Below, one piece after another: positions 32,314 to 39,734 of a DNA stretch of 39,734 nucleotides. Source of the DNA: Chloroflexia bacterium (GTDB lineage: Bacteria; Chloroflexota; Chloroflexia; Thermomicrobiales; CFX8); contig JAUIIK010000037.1 in NCBI GenBank assembly GCA_030431755.1, forward strand, positions 1 through 39,734, in the 5' to 3' direction. Position 1 is the first letter of the stretch; the number at the start of each line of letters is the position of its first letter. Below the pieces are notes generated by a model. It was not told where the DNA came from and made no database searches. It saw only the letters and a program-made list of their open reading frames with translations. A program made the position numbers and the translations under genes.

Positions 32314-33126
32314 GTGGTTGTTGAACGCTCCGAGCGACGCTGCCTGCTCTGCATGAAACGCTTCACCGGCCGCACCTTCCTCTGCCGCGAGTGCTCGGAT
32401 CGCTACCGCGGGCAGGAGGTCCCTTTCGAGCTCCGTCAGCGCTTCTACCAGGAGCTCGACTTCGAGTTCCCGGACCGCAGCAATACCTATGACGTCTACA
32501 ACCGGCCCGAGGCACTGCTTACCGCGCTATTGCGCTTGCCACGCCATGTAGCGATCCTCGAAGTCGGCGCGGGCGGCGGGTTTCTTCTTGCTGAGCTCGC
32601 CGATGCCGGGTTCACCGACCTGACTGGCAGCGACATCACCGAGACGGCCGTCGGTGAGATCGCCCGGCGGGCGCCGGATGCCGACGTTGTCCTGGCAGAC
32701 GCCGAGCACTTGAGCTTTCTGCCCGAGACGTTCGATGTCGTCATCAGCAGCGATGTTATCGAACACCTGCCCGACGTCGACGCCCATTTCGCGGGCGTTG
32801 CGCGTATTCTGCGGACCGGCGGGCTGTACTTCATCAAGACGCCGAACCGCGTAGCGGCGGAGGCGTACTACCGGCTACGCGGACTCCACGACAGCTACTT
32901 CTGGCATCCGTCGATGTTCACTGCTGGCGAGCTATCCGAGGCACTGGCTAGCCACGGCCTCGAAATGCGCGCGCTCAAGCCGCCCCGTATAACCGAGGCG
33001 CAGATCGTGAAGCTACCCGGCGGGAGCGCGTTGCGTCCGCTGCTCGCCCGCGCTCCGATGGAGCGTGTGCCGACGAGCGTGCGGCCGCACCTGGAGATCG
33101 TCGCCCGGAAAGCCCGTCAACGCTAG
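32314..33126 (+). CDS. Class I SAM-dependent methyltransferase with N-terminal zinc ribbon
   Basis: The 270-residue protein starts at GTG 32314, preceded by GAGG. Residues 1-30 hold two Cys pairs (CLLC and CREC) that form a small zinc ribbon. The methyltransferase core has motif I LEVGAGGGFLL, an acidic residue in GSDI, and ISSDVIEHLPDVDAHF, as in Methyltransf_11-type enzymes. Its place in a glycan cluster suggests a sugar or lipid substrate. Its stop overlaps that of the convergent gene by 4 bp. Confidence 0.82.
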   Translation: MVVERSERRCLLCMKRFTGRTFLCRECSDRYRGQEVPFELRQRFYQELDFEFPDRSNTYDVYNRPEALLTALLRLPRHVAILEVGAGGGFLLAELADAGFTDLTGSDITETAVGEIARRAPDADVVLADAEHLSFLPETFDVVISSDVIEHLPDVDAHFAGVARILRTGGLYFIKTPNRVAAEAYYRLRGLHDSYFWHPSMFTAGELSEALASHGLEMRALKPPRITEAQIVKLPGGSALRPLLARAPMERVPTSVRPHLEIVARKARQR

Positions 33127-34217
33127 ATCTGCTCCGATGCCAGCCTGAGATAGCGCGGCGCTGAGCCACGAAAGCCGTCGAGCACAAGCATTGGAATGCC
33201 GTCGCCGCGCAGCTCGATCACGAGCCAGCCGTCGGCTCTCCCTGTGGGATAGAGGCGCGCGTCGAGAATCGGCGGCTCGACGTACTGGTCGAGCACAACG
33301 CCTGTTGCCTCGTCGCTAAGGGTGAAACGACGCGGGTCGACGCGCAGGAAGCCGGTGTCGCCGGAGACGTTGATGACTTCGACATTGACCGCAATGTACT
33401 CAGCCTCGTCTTCCACGTCATCGAGATCCCCGCCGAGCTCCGTGAGCATGAACTGCCTGGCCGCTGGTCCGGCAATGGTCCCGGTGACGCGAGCCGCGAC
33501 TGCGTCGGTAGAGACCCAGACACCGGGCACTACAGCACTATCCGGGGTCTGGCCGGCCGCGGGGTCGATTGGTTCTGTGATGGCGGCCAGTCGTGGCACA
33601 GCGCCGGGAGTGACCGCGAGGAACAGGTCGTCACCGACGCCGGTCACTGCCAGCGGCCGGAACTCGAGGATAAGGTCGGACTCGCCGCTGGCGACTGGGA
33701 AGAAGAGCAGTCCTTCGACGGTGTCGCCGGCGCCGACATCGACTTCAAGCGTTGCCGGGAGATCTAGCGTGTCGTAGCGCACGTTGCGGTCGCCGGCAAG
33801 CGCGAAGGACCGTCCATCCAGCGCGACCGGACTGCCAAGTCCGTCACGCCCGGTGACACGCATCTCGACGACGAGCAGTTCCTTGTCCGGCTCCAGAGGG
33901 ATGTCGGTCCCGGCAAACGCGGCGGCATCTGCGCCACGAGCTTGCGAGAGCATCTGCACCGACCAGTTCTCGGTGGATGCGATTGAGCCAACCGGCGCGG
34001 GATTGGAGCGTGAGCGCCCGGTTACAGGCTCGGCGCTCGCGATGGTCCCAGCAGCCGTAGTGATGGTCTCATCTGGCGTCGACGTGGGTATCCCGCCCGG
34101 CTGCGGGTTGAAGGCGACGAGAAACGCCGCCCCGCTGGCGGTGATGAGCAGCAACAGACTTGCTGCCACGGTGATGCCGAGTGCGACGGCTGCCAGCCGG
34201 GTCGGCGTGCGGGACAC
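33123..34217 (-). CDS. Membrane-anchored extracytoplasmic protein with DUF4352-like domains
   Basis: The 364-residue protein starts at GTG 34217. Residues about 8-35 are one hydrophobic anchor without a lipobox, followed by a Thr/Ser/Pro-rich stalk. Two similar beta-sandwich segments follow: LLVVEMRVTGRDGLG...LDGRSFAL and IAVNVEVINVSGDTG...DPRRFTL. The pattern of alternating strands around 'VxVxVxN.g....l....F.L' resembles DUF4352 immunoglobulin-like modules. Function is unknown. It lies 9 bp after the LmbE gene and is likely in the aspS transcript. Confidence 0.65.
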   Translation of the reverse strand: MSRTPTRLAAVALGITVAASLLLLITASGAAFLVAFNPQPGGIPTSTPDETITTAAGTIASAEPVTGRSRSNPAPVGSIASTENWSVQMLSQARGADAAAFAGTDIPLEPDKELLVVEMRVTGRDGLGSPVALDGRSFALAGDRNVRYDTLDLPATLEVDVGAGDTVEGLLFFPVASGESDLILEFRPLAVTGVGDDLFLAVTPGAVPRLAAITEPIDPAAGQTPDSAVVPGVWVSTDAVAARVTGTIAGPAARQFMLTELGGDLDDVEDEAEYIAVNVEVINVSGDTGFLRVDPRRFTLSDEATGVVLDQYVEPPILDARLYPTGRADGWLVIELRGDGIPMLVLDGFRGSAPRYLRLASEQI

Positions 34218-34226
34218 CAGGTCTGG

Positions 34227-34979
34227 CTAGCGCCGCATGTTGACGTAGGCGAAGGACTCTGCGTGTTCCATGTCGCCCGCGCCGGGGTAGTGCATGTGCC
34301 GGGCAACGGCGGCGGTATCGCGCGCCCAACGGGTCACCGCTTCAAGCGGATCCCAGTCGCCGAGCTGGCTCTTGTGCTCGCGCAGGGACGCAGCTTTCTG
34401 TTCGAGGTAATCCGAGGTTTCGATGAAGTGATCGGCCCGGTCATTGCCGGTGCGCACGTAGACCTCGGTGACTTTGTGCGGCTCGTAACCCTCTTCGAGG
34501 AGATCCGGGAAGGTCAGGCGGTCACGGGCCGACGGGTAGATCGCGGCGAGCGTCGCCTCGCCCATCGCAACGTGGTCCGGGTGCTGGATGTAGCTGCCGA
34601 AGTATCGTGAGCCGGGGTCCTGACAGACGACGGCGTCCGGCTTGAAGTGACGGATTGCGCGGGTGATTGCTTTCCGCAATTCGAGGTCCGGCATCAGTTC
34701 GGCGTCCTTGAAGCGCAGGAACATGACCTCCTTGACGCCCAACGCATCGGCCGCGGCGCGTTGCTCAGCCTCCCGCGTCTGCATCAGCTTCTCGCTGTCG
34801 TAATCGGGATCGTCGCTGCCCTTGTCGCCGCTGGTGCCGAGGACGAAGAAGATCTCCTGCCCCTCGTCGGCCCACCGCGCTATGGTGCCGCCACAGCCGA
34901 ACTCGATGTCGTCCGGGTGAGCCATCGACACCAGCACGCGTCTTGGCCGGTCCTCGCCGCCGTTCGTTTCTGCGCTCAT
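34227..34979 (-). CDS. LmbE/PIG-L family N-deacetylase
   Basis: The 250-residue protein has zinc-site motif AHPDDIEFGCGG (H21, D23, D24) near the N-terminus and a second metal/active-site segment YIQHPDHVAMGEA. The family removes N-acetyl groups from sugars or thiol precursors (MshB and BshB are members) and includes many uncharacterised enzymes. The ATG at 34979 has AGGACAGGG ahead. It lies 66 bp downstream of aspS and 9 bp before the membrane-anchored gene. No other bacillithiol or mycothiol gene is seen. Confidence 0.88.
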   Translation of the reverse strand: MSAETNGGEDRPRRVLVSMAHPDDIEFGCGGTIARWADEGQEIFFVLGTSGDKGSDDPDYDSEKLMQTREAEQRAAADALGVKEVMFLRFKDAELMPDLELRKAITRAIRHFKPDAVVCQDPGSRYFGSYIQHPDHVAMGEATLAAIYPSARDRLTFPDLLEEGYEPHKVTEVYVRTGNDRADHFIETSDYLEQKAASLREHKSQLGDWDPLEAVTRWARDTAAVARHMHYPGAGDMEHAESFAYVNMRR

Positions 34980-35045
34980 TCCCTGTCCTTCCCGTGGGAT
35001 CGTGGGCGGCCCGGCGACGTTCGATGCGCCGCCGGGCTGCATGAT

Positions 35046-36356
35046 CTATGGTTCCAGTCGCGTCATCGTCCTCGGAAAGAGCGTTACCTCGCGGACATTC
35101 TCGACGCCGGTTAGGCGTGCCACGAAGCGTTCGAGACCGATGGCGAAACCGCCGTGGGGCGGCATACCGTACTTGAACGCTTCGAGATAGCCTTCCATTC
35201 CGTCGGCGGTTAACCCCTTGGACCTCAGTGCCGCTTCGTAGTCGGCGTAGAGATGCAGGCGCTGACCTCCCGTCACAAGCTCGAGTCCCCGGAAGAGCAG
35301 GTCGAAGCCTCGGGAATAGCCGGGCCGCTCGGGGTCGTGGTGCGTGTAGAAGGGCCGCCTTGCCATCGGGTAGCCGGTGACGAAGAGCCACTCCGAGCCG
35401 TGTTCCCGCCGCGCCCACTCACCCAGCTCGCGTTCGTCGGCCGGCGCGAGGTCGGCGGCATCTTCGCCGGTATGGCCAAGCAGCTCCATTGCGTCGGTGA
35501 AGTGCAGCGCCGGAATCTCGGCAGGCACTTCAGGAAGCTCGATCTGGCCGGCTGTTGAAGTGCTACCGACTGCGGCAACCATCCCCGCGATGACGTCGCG
35601 CAGGACGCGCATCACGTCACGGTGATCTCCGATAAAGCCCAGCTCGGCGTCGAGCGACAGGTATTCGTTTAGGTGGCGGATCGTATCGTGCGGCTCGGCT
35701 CGGAAGACGGGCCCGACCTCGTAGACGCGCTCGTGGACGCCAATCATCATCTGCTTGTAAAACTGCGGGCTCTGCGCCAGATAGGCCTTGCGGCCGAAGT
35801 AGTCGAGCGCAAAGACATCCGCGCCGCTCTCGGTGGCTGAGCCGACGAGCTTTGGCGTGTAGATCTCGGTGAAGCCCGCGCCGTCCAGGGTCGCCCGGAA
35901 TCCGCGAACCAGTGCAGCAGCGATCTGGAAATATGCTCGGCGTGACGGGTGCCGGTTGGCGACGGTCGCATGGTCCAGCACCGTCGGCAGTCGGGCAGAT
36001 AGCTCGGGCATGAAGAGCTCGAAGGGCAGCTGTTCGTCTACCTCGGCCAGTACCTCGATCTCAGGCTGATGGACCTCGACGCCACCCGGCGCTTGCGGTT
36101 CCGCGACGACAGTTCCGCGCACAATCAGCACGGACTCATTGCCGAGCCCTGTTAGCCGCTCGCGTAGCGCGGGATCGTCGACAACGATCTGGGCTAGCCC
36201 GCTCTGATCCCGCAGGATCAGGAAACTGATCTTGCCGAGTTGCCGGTAACGGTGCAGCCACCCAGCGAGGGCGACGGATCTGCCGATGTGGTCGGCGAGG
36301 GATTTGGCCCGAACGCGGGCCGGGGTCAGACTGGAGCCGTGCTCGACAGCCTGCAT
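35046..36356 (-). CDS. aspS: Aspartyl-tRNA synthetase, archaeal/short type
   Basis: The enzyme has 436 residues, like archaeal AspRS, and lacks the GAD insertion of the ~590-residue bacterial form. The N-terminal OB domain binds the anticodon. Class II motif 2 is FRAEPHDTIRHLNEY and motif 3 is GMPPHGGFAIGLERF. At the two anticodon-domain positions known to separate discriminating from non-discriminating archaeal enzymes, it has His (H35, in GWLHRY) and Pro (P90, in QAPGG). Both fit a tRNA-Asp-specific enzyme. The ATG at 36356 follows AAGGAGGTG. A T-box leader precedes it. Confidence 0.95.
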   Translation of the reverse strand: MQAVEHGSSLTPARVRAKSLADHIGRSVALAGWLHRYRQLGKISFLILRDQSGLAQIVVDDPALRERLTGLGNESVLIVRGTVVAEPQAPGGVEVHQPEIEVLAEVDEQLPFELFMPELSARLPTVLDHATVANRHPSRRAYFQIAAALVRGFRATLDGAGFTEIYTPKLVGSATESGADVFALDYFGRKAYLAQSPQFYKQMMIGVHERVYEVGPVFRAEPHDTIRHLNEYLSLDAELGFIGDHRDVMRVLRDVIAGMVAAVGSTSTAGQIELPEVPAEIPALHFTDAMELLGHTGEDAADLAPADERELGEWARREHGSEWLFVTGYPMARRPFYTHHDPERPGYSRGFDLLFRGLELVTGGQRLHLYADYEAALRSKGLTADGMEGYLEAFKYGMPPHGGFAIGLERFVARLTGVENVREVTLFPRTMTRLEP

Positions 36357-36365
36357 GGGACACCT

Positions 36366-36624
36366 CCTTATGGAACGCAAAACCCCCTCGCCGTGTGGAC
36401 GAGGGGGGCGCTCGTGGTGCCACCACACTTCGCCGCCGCTTCGGAGGGTATGACGCGGCGGCCTCGGTTGCCGGATAACGGCGGCGGACCGGCGAGCCCT
36501 TGGTCGTAAGCGTTCAGGCTCGCGCTCGGGAGTGTCTTCGCGCCGCGCCGCTGTCCACCTCGCACCAACCGGTGGCTCTCTGTACGGCAGGCGTACCAAC
36601 GCTACTTGTCTCCGTCAACGCATT
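36366..36624 (-). ncRNA. T-box riboswitch leader of aspS
   Basis: The minus-strand leader has all the main T-box parts. Stem I is closed by GTAGCGTT (36605-36598) pairing with AACGCTTAC (36514-36506). Its upper part has AGAGAG and GGTTGGTGCGAGG, the usual distal loop text. The triplet GAC at 36536-36534 is a candidate specifier for tRNA-Asp. The T-box/antiterminator core GGTGGCACCAC lies at 36425-36415. A terminator stem (CCCCCTCG with CGAGGGGG, 36406-36383) and TTTT (36382-36379) follow. Uncharged tRNA-Asp should turn aspS on. Confidence 0.92.
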
Positions 36625-36630
36625 GAGCGA

Positions 36631-36659
36631 AGGATAGCAGGCGAGACGATCCCGGTCAT
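36631..36659 (-). promoter_or_regulatory. Promoter of the T-box aspS operon
   Basis: On the minus strand ATGACC (36659-36654), a 17 bp spacer and TATCCT (36636-36631) with an extended TG lie just upstream of stem I. The predicted start near 36624 gives a leader of about 270 nt. Confidence 0.55.
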
Positions 36660-36947
36660 AACCAGAGGAGTTGGCGGCCCGTGAGAGCACTTGGTGAGGA
36701 GTTGCCCGGAGCGGGAGCAGTGCGCGTTGTCGGTCCCTCAGATCTCTACCAGAGATCGCGGCCGAAGCGCATGACCCGCATTGGCCGGCGCTCGACCTCG
36801 GCGCGTGGTGACCATGCCGGGGTGCCCGGTCGTTGCCACCGACGGCGCGGTACCGTCAGCCGCTCACGGCTCTGTGGCGTTCGCGCCCGGCGGCTGTCGA
36901 TGTGCTCAAGCCGGCGCTGGGTCATCATCAGGTAGCCGGCGAATGAT
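36660..36947. other. 288 bp gap between the aspS promoter and dcd
   Basis: The gap contains a small hairpin (GATCTCT-3-AGAGATC, 36741-36757) and an Arg-rich minus-strand frame of 60 codons (36928-36746) with no ribosome binding site. Neither is convincing as a gene or strong terminator. I see nothing else. Confidence 0.4.
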
Positions 36948-37553
36948 CTACGTTGCACCGTTGAGCTCCGCTCGCTTGAGCTGTGAGACCTCGCCTGAGA
37001 GGGCGCTGGCACGCGGTTGGATCTGGCCGGCGTACTTGTTGCCCTCCTTGGCGCGGTAGGGCACCTCGGCTGGGCTGGAGAGCTGCTCGAAGGTGAAGGA
37101 GCAGATCCGCATGCCTGGATAGAGTGCGACCGCCATCCGGCCGAGATTCGACAGTTCCATCGTCGCCGTGCCGAGCCAGCCGGGCTCAAAGACCGCGGCT
37201 GTCGAATGGACCGTAATCCCAAGCCGGGCGATTGACGAGCGGCCTTCGAGTCGGGCAACGAGCTCGTTGGAGAGCTCCAATGTCTCGATTGTTGAGGCCA
37301 GCGCGAAGTCGCCGGCCTGCATGATGAAGCGCTCGCCGTCCGGGATCTCGATAGTGCGCATGCCCTCGCCGATGGATTGCGGCTGGCGGGGATCGATATA
37401 GGAGTAGGAGGAGTGTTCGAAGACCATGAAGGTGTTGCCGAGCCGAAAGTCAATCGAGCATGAGCCCAGCGCGACATCGAGATCAGGGAATGGGTCGATC
37501 CGTATCGCGCCATCGTCGATATAGCGTTTGATGTCCCGGTCGGAGAGGATCAT
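36948..37553 (-). CDS. dcd: dCTP deaminase
   Basis: The 201-residue enzyme deaminates dCTP to dUTP and may also hydrolyse dUTP, feeding dTTP synthesis. Landmarks are MILSDRDIKRYI at the start, GRSSIARLG (104-112) and HSTAAVFEPGWLGTATMELSN with the catalytic Glu at 133. The usual TAGxxDPG is TAAVFEPG here. The ATG at 37553 fits the family; the long upstream frame to 37700 is non-coding. A promoter and palindrome lie upstream. Confidence 0.95.
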   Translation of the reverse strand: MILSDRDIKRYIDDGAIRIDPFPDLDVALGSCSIDFRLGNTFMVFEHSSYSYIDPRQPQSIGEGMRTIEIPDGERFIMQAGDFALASTIETLELSNELVARLEGRSSIARLGITVHSTAAVFEPGWLGTATMELSNLGRMAVALYPGMRICSFTFEQLSSPAEVPYRAKEGNKYAGQIQPRASALSGEVSQLKRAELNGAT

Positions 37554-37650
37554 GGGCCGCACACTTCCTTCGGATTCCGTTCGGCGTGACGTCGGACGTC
37601 GTTGGAGCCTTGTTGATGACGCGACGCCCGGCGAGGTCGGCAGCCGCATC

Positions 37651-37668
37651 GTGCTGTACGTACAGCAC
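37651..37668. promoter_or_regulatory. Perfect 18 bp palindrome, likely operator for dcd
   Basis: GTGCTGTAC meets its exact reverse complement GTACAGCAC with no spacer. The site starts three bases beyond the predicted dcd -10, so it covers the transcription start. I cannot name the regulator. It contains CTGT-4-ACAG, unlike the CTGT-8-ACAG LexA box of E. coli and unlike actinobacterial SOS boxes. Confidence 0.7.
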
Positions 37669-37670
37669 TC

Positions 37671-37700
37671 AGTATTCACGGAAATGTGTCTGTGCGTCAA
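37671..37700 (-). promoter_or_regulatory. Promoter of dcd
   Basis: Minus-strand TTGACG (37700-37695), an 18 bp spacer and AATACT (37676-37671). The predicted start near 37664 lies inside the palindrome. The leader to the ATG at 37553 is about 110 nt. Confidence 0.6.
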
Positions 37701-37715
37701 GGTCGGTAGAGCGAT

Positions 37716-37724
37716 TGCTATACT
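37716..37724 (+). promoter_or_regulatory. Extended -10 promoter of the LCP gene
   Basis: TGCTATACT (TGn + TATACT) lies 115 bp upstream of the GTG at 37839. The -35 is weak (GTCAAG). It is divergent from and next to the dcd promoter, so one regulator could affect both. Confidence 0.5.
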
Positions 37725-37838
37725 CAGCGGCTGGTGTGACAGGTGCGCGAGCTATTAAAGGTTGATGTCGACATTGGGAGCAACGACGCGGCAAGTGGAG
37801 CGGCCCTACGGGCGGCAACGACCACCGGCGGGTGACAG

Positions 37839-39662
37839 GTGACGCGCATACCCGGACGCCGGCCCGGTCGTCGAGGACGCCGCCCGAAAGCCCCGTCGAT
37901 CCGCTTGCATGCCGCTAGCCGGCCGCAGCAAGCGGAAGAACCGCCGCCACAGGATGTCGGCGACCCGCTCGATCACTACCGCGCCGTCCAGCCTTCTGAC
38001 TTAACTCCCGGTACAGTCGCCGACGTTCATACCCGAGCAGAAGCGCCGCCGGTGCTGGCCGGACTGGACGCGCCGGAAGAGCCGACGCTCGACGAATACA
38101 TCGACCGCATCGAAGCTTCGGCGGCACGTTTGCGCGAGGAGCACGGTAGCCCCCGGCCGGACCGACCGGCAACCCGCGCAAGCGCTGAGGCGCGTCGCAA
38201 GCCGCCACTTGGCCGTCTCCGTCGCCGCAAGCGCCCGGCGCAGCCTGAGAAGCCCTGGTACCAGCGGCGGCGCACCTGGTTCCTCGCCGCATTCATCACG
38301 CCGCTCCTGCTCGTCGCCGGCACGGCCGCCTATAGCCTCTACGTCGTCTTCGACGCCTATAGCGAGATCAACGAACCACAGGTGAACTTCCCGCGCTGGG
38401 AGGTCAATGAAGCCGGCACGCCAGTTCCCGTGCCGTCGGCGCAGGTCGAGCAGACGCTGCCGGACTGGGAAGATGACGAGCCGGTCAACATCGTCCTGCT
38501 CGGCGTCGATGCCGAGACGAGCGACGACCAGCCGCCGCGCTCTGACACGACGATCGTTATCCAGATCAAGCCGGCTAGCAACGAAGTCACGATGATGAGC
38601 ATCCCGCGCGACTTGATGGTCTTCATCCCGGGTTTTGGCCAGGATAAGTTCAATGCCGCCTATCCCATCGGCGAAGCGCGGCGCGGTGATGACGCCGACG
38701 AAGGCGAGATAGCCGGCGGCGGTCCGACGCTCGTTGCCCAGACGATCGGCGCGAACTTCGATATTCAGATCCACTACTTCGTCACCATCGACTTTGATGG
38801 CTTTCGGCGTGTCGTCGACACCGTTGGCGGAGTCGTTGTCGATGTCGAGACCCAGCTGAGCGACAACCTCTACCCGACCGATGATCTGCGGCTCACGCGG
38901 GTCTACTTCCCAACCGGGTTGCAGAAGATGGACGGCGAGACGGCGCTTCAGTATGTCCGCACCCGCCACGCCGACAGCGACTTCGGCCGGGCCGAGCGGC
39001 AACAACAGGTGCTCCTGGCGATCCGCGAGCAGGCTGTATCACGTGAGCTCTTTCTGCAAGCGCGTTCACTGATCAGCGACTTGCAAGACACCGTCCGGAC
39101 CGACCTCAAGTTTGACGAGATGCTGGCGCTCTCGAATCTCGGCCGGGAGATCGACCCCAATGCCATCGCGCGCTTGAGCCTCTGGGAGGACGGCTTGCTC
39201 GTTGAGCACTTCCCGGAGTTTGCCGGCGACGCCTACTACATCGAGGCGGACTGGGACGCTGTGCTGGCGGAAACTCGCGCCGTCTTCGAGCATGGCGAGG
39301 CGGTCGACACCGCCGACGAGGAGACGACAGCAGACGAGGAACCAGACCTCGATGTCTCGGTCTTCGTCGAAAATGGCACCGCGATCCCTGAGCTGGCCGG
39401 GTCGAGCGCGCAGCTGCTGGCCGACGCCGGCTTCAGCGAGGTCTGGCCGAGTGACGCCACGCGCCCGCAGTCCGAGTCGACGATCCAGGTCGCGCCGGGC
39501 CAGGTCGAAACAGCCCGCTACATCGCCGACCTGCTCGGTTTCTCCGATGCGGCGATCAAGACGGTCACCGGCGCCGATGGCATCACGGTAACGCTCGGCG
39601 AGGACGTGCCACTCGATCTCATCCCGGATCCGGGCGGCGGTGACGAGCCGTTTGCCGGCTGA
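37839..39662 (+). CDS. LytR-CpsA-Psr (LCP) family cell-wall glycopolymer ligase
   Basis: The 607-residue protein starts at GTG 37839. A long cytoplasmic tail (1-145, Arg/Pro-rich) precedes one membrane span (about 146-170). The LCP domain (about 215-380) begins with VNIVLLGVDAE and has RSDTTIVIQI, MSIPRDLMVFIPGFGQDKFNAAY and QYVRTRHADSDFGRAERQQQ, which supply the Arg/Asp residues that bind polyprenyl pyrophosphate. A LytR_C domain (about 505-590) includes VFVENGTAIPELAGSSAQLL. LCP enzymes attach glycopolymers to peptidoglycan or related carriers. It overlaps the kinase start by 1 bp (TGATG). Confidence 0.93.
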   Translation: MTRIPGRRPGRRGRRPKAPSIRLHAASRPQQAEEPPPQDVGDPLDHYRAVQPSDLTPGTVADVHTRAEAPPVLAGLDAPEEPTLDEYIDRIEASAARLREEHGSPRPDRPATRASAEARRKPPLGRLRRRKRPAQPEKPWYQRRRTWFLAAFITPLLLVAGTAAYSLYVVFDAYSEINEPQVNFPRWEVNEAGTPVPVPSAQVEQTLPDWEDDEPVNIVLLGVDAETSDDQPPRSDTTIVIQIKPASNEVTMMSIPRDLMVFIPGFGQDKFNAAYPIGEARRGDDADEGEIAGGGPTLVAQTIGANFDIQIHYFVTIDFDGFRRVVDTVGGVVVDVETQLSDNLYPTDDLRLTRVYFPTGLQKMDGETALQYVRTRHADSDFGRAERQQQVLLAIREQAVSRELFLQARSLISDLQDTVRTDLKFDEMLALSNLGREIDPNAIARLSLWEDGLLVEHFPEFAGDAYYIEADWDAVLAETRAVFEHGEAVDTADEETTADEEPDLDVSVFVENGTAIPELAGSSAQLLADAGFSEVWPSDATRPQSESTIQVAPGQVETARYIADLLGFSDAAIKTVTGADGITVTLGEDVPLDLIPDPGGGDEPFAG

Positions 39663-39734
39663 TGAGCGGCCCAGCGCCACTGTTGGTGCTCGTCACCGGG
39701 CCGCCGGCGAGCGGCAAGACGACCATCGCGTCGG
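39662..39734 (+). CDS. P-loop kinase, N-terminal fragment only
   Basis: Only 24 codons are visible before the window ends. A hydrophobic strand (LLVLVTG) leads into the Walker A motif GPPASGKTT, as in small-molecule or nucleotide kinases. The start ATG overlaps the LCP stop by one base. The substrate cannot be guessed. Confidence 0.6.
   Translation, partial: MSGPAPLLVLVTGPPASGKTTIAS

Noticed and set aside
36746-36928. Arg-rich 60-codon frame between dcd and the T-box
   Set aside because: There is no ribosome binding site, it is very Arg-rich, and it continues a shadow frame of dcd.
36681-36935. 84-codon plus-strand frame
   Set aside because: It has no ribosome binding site and its composition is typical of a chance frame.
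37651-37668. LexA or CIRCE operator
   Set aside because: The inner spacing (CTGT-4-ACAG) does not fit LexA boxes, and the arms do not match CIRCE's 9-9-9 layout.

Overview
This window comes from a high-GC bacterial chromosome that is densely packed, with many 4 to 14 bp overlaps between genes and frequent GTG and TTG starts. The mix of genes suggests a Chloroflexota bacterium of the Thermomicrobia/Sphaerobacter type: a short archaeal-type AspRS under a T-box, a bacterial Pnkp/Hen1 RNA-repair pair, an rpmH-rnpA-yidC-khpB-(PfkB)-mnmE block, and an MlrC-like enzyme. The lineage is inferred from gene content and style. No rRNA, tRNA, CRISPR array, insertion sequence or phage gene was seen.

Layout. 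At 1-3097 three minus-strand genes run in series: a Rad52-like protein, guaA, and the N-terminal part of an unusual S41-type lipoprotein. A large M14 metallopeptidase (3250-6306, +) converges on a minus-strand run of ispH, a small unknown gene, and a protein with a helicase-associated domain (6303-9745). Then come a HAD phosphatase, a class-V aminotransferase, a cupin and an MlrC/M81 enzyme (9941-13991). The core block rpmH, rnpA, yidC, khpB/jag, PfkB kinase and mnmE fills 14170-19050. Its mnmE stop directly abuts the stop of a D-tartrate-dehydratase-like enolase-superfamily gene.

From 20648 to 22624 a minus-strand operon encodes an ArsR repressor, an SRPBCC (AHSA1) protein and three tandem VOC/glyoxalase-fold proteins. 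Its promoter is TTGACA-18-TATACT. A perfect inverted repeat fills the spacer, and the predicted transcript is leaderless or nearly so. Next is the hen1-pnkp RNA-repair operon (22750-26681, -). Diverging from it is an envelope or glycan cluster (26842-33126, +): a GT4 glycosyltransferase, a flippase-like membrane protein, two multi-membrane-span GT-C-like proteins, a lipoprotein and a SAM methyltransferase. The first four of these genes overlap one another.

At 33123-36659 (-) a T-box riboswitch leader controls an archaeal-type aspartyl-tRNA synthetase. It is followed by a LmbE/PIG-L deacetylase and a membrane-anchored protein. dcd (-) and an LCP-family cell-wall ligase (+) diverge from a 285 bp region that carries an exact 18 bp palindrome at the likely dcd transcription start. 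A P-loop kinase begins at the right edge.

The best candidates for new biology are the leaderless ArsR/SRPBCC/3xVOC operon, the T-box-controlled archaeal-type AspRS with tRNA-Asp-discriminating residues, the dcd palindrome, the S41 lipoprotein in which an NTF2-like domain takes the usual place of PDZ, the motor-less helicase-domain protein, and the 415 bp gap before the VOC operon, which ends in a strong hairpin.
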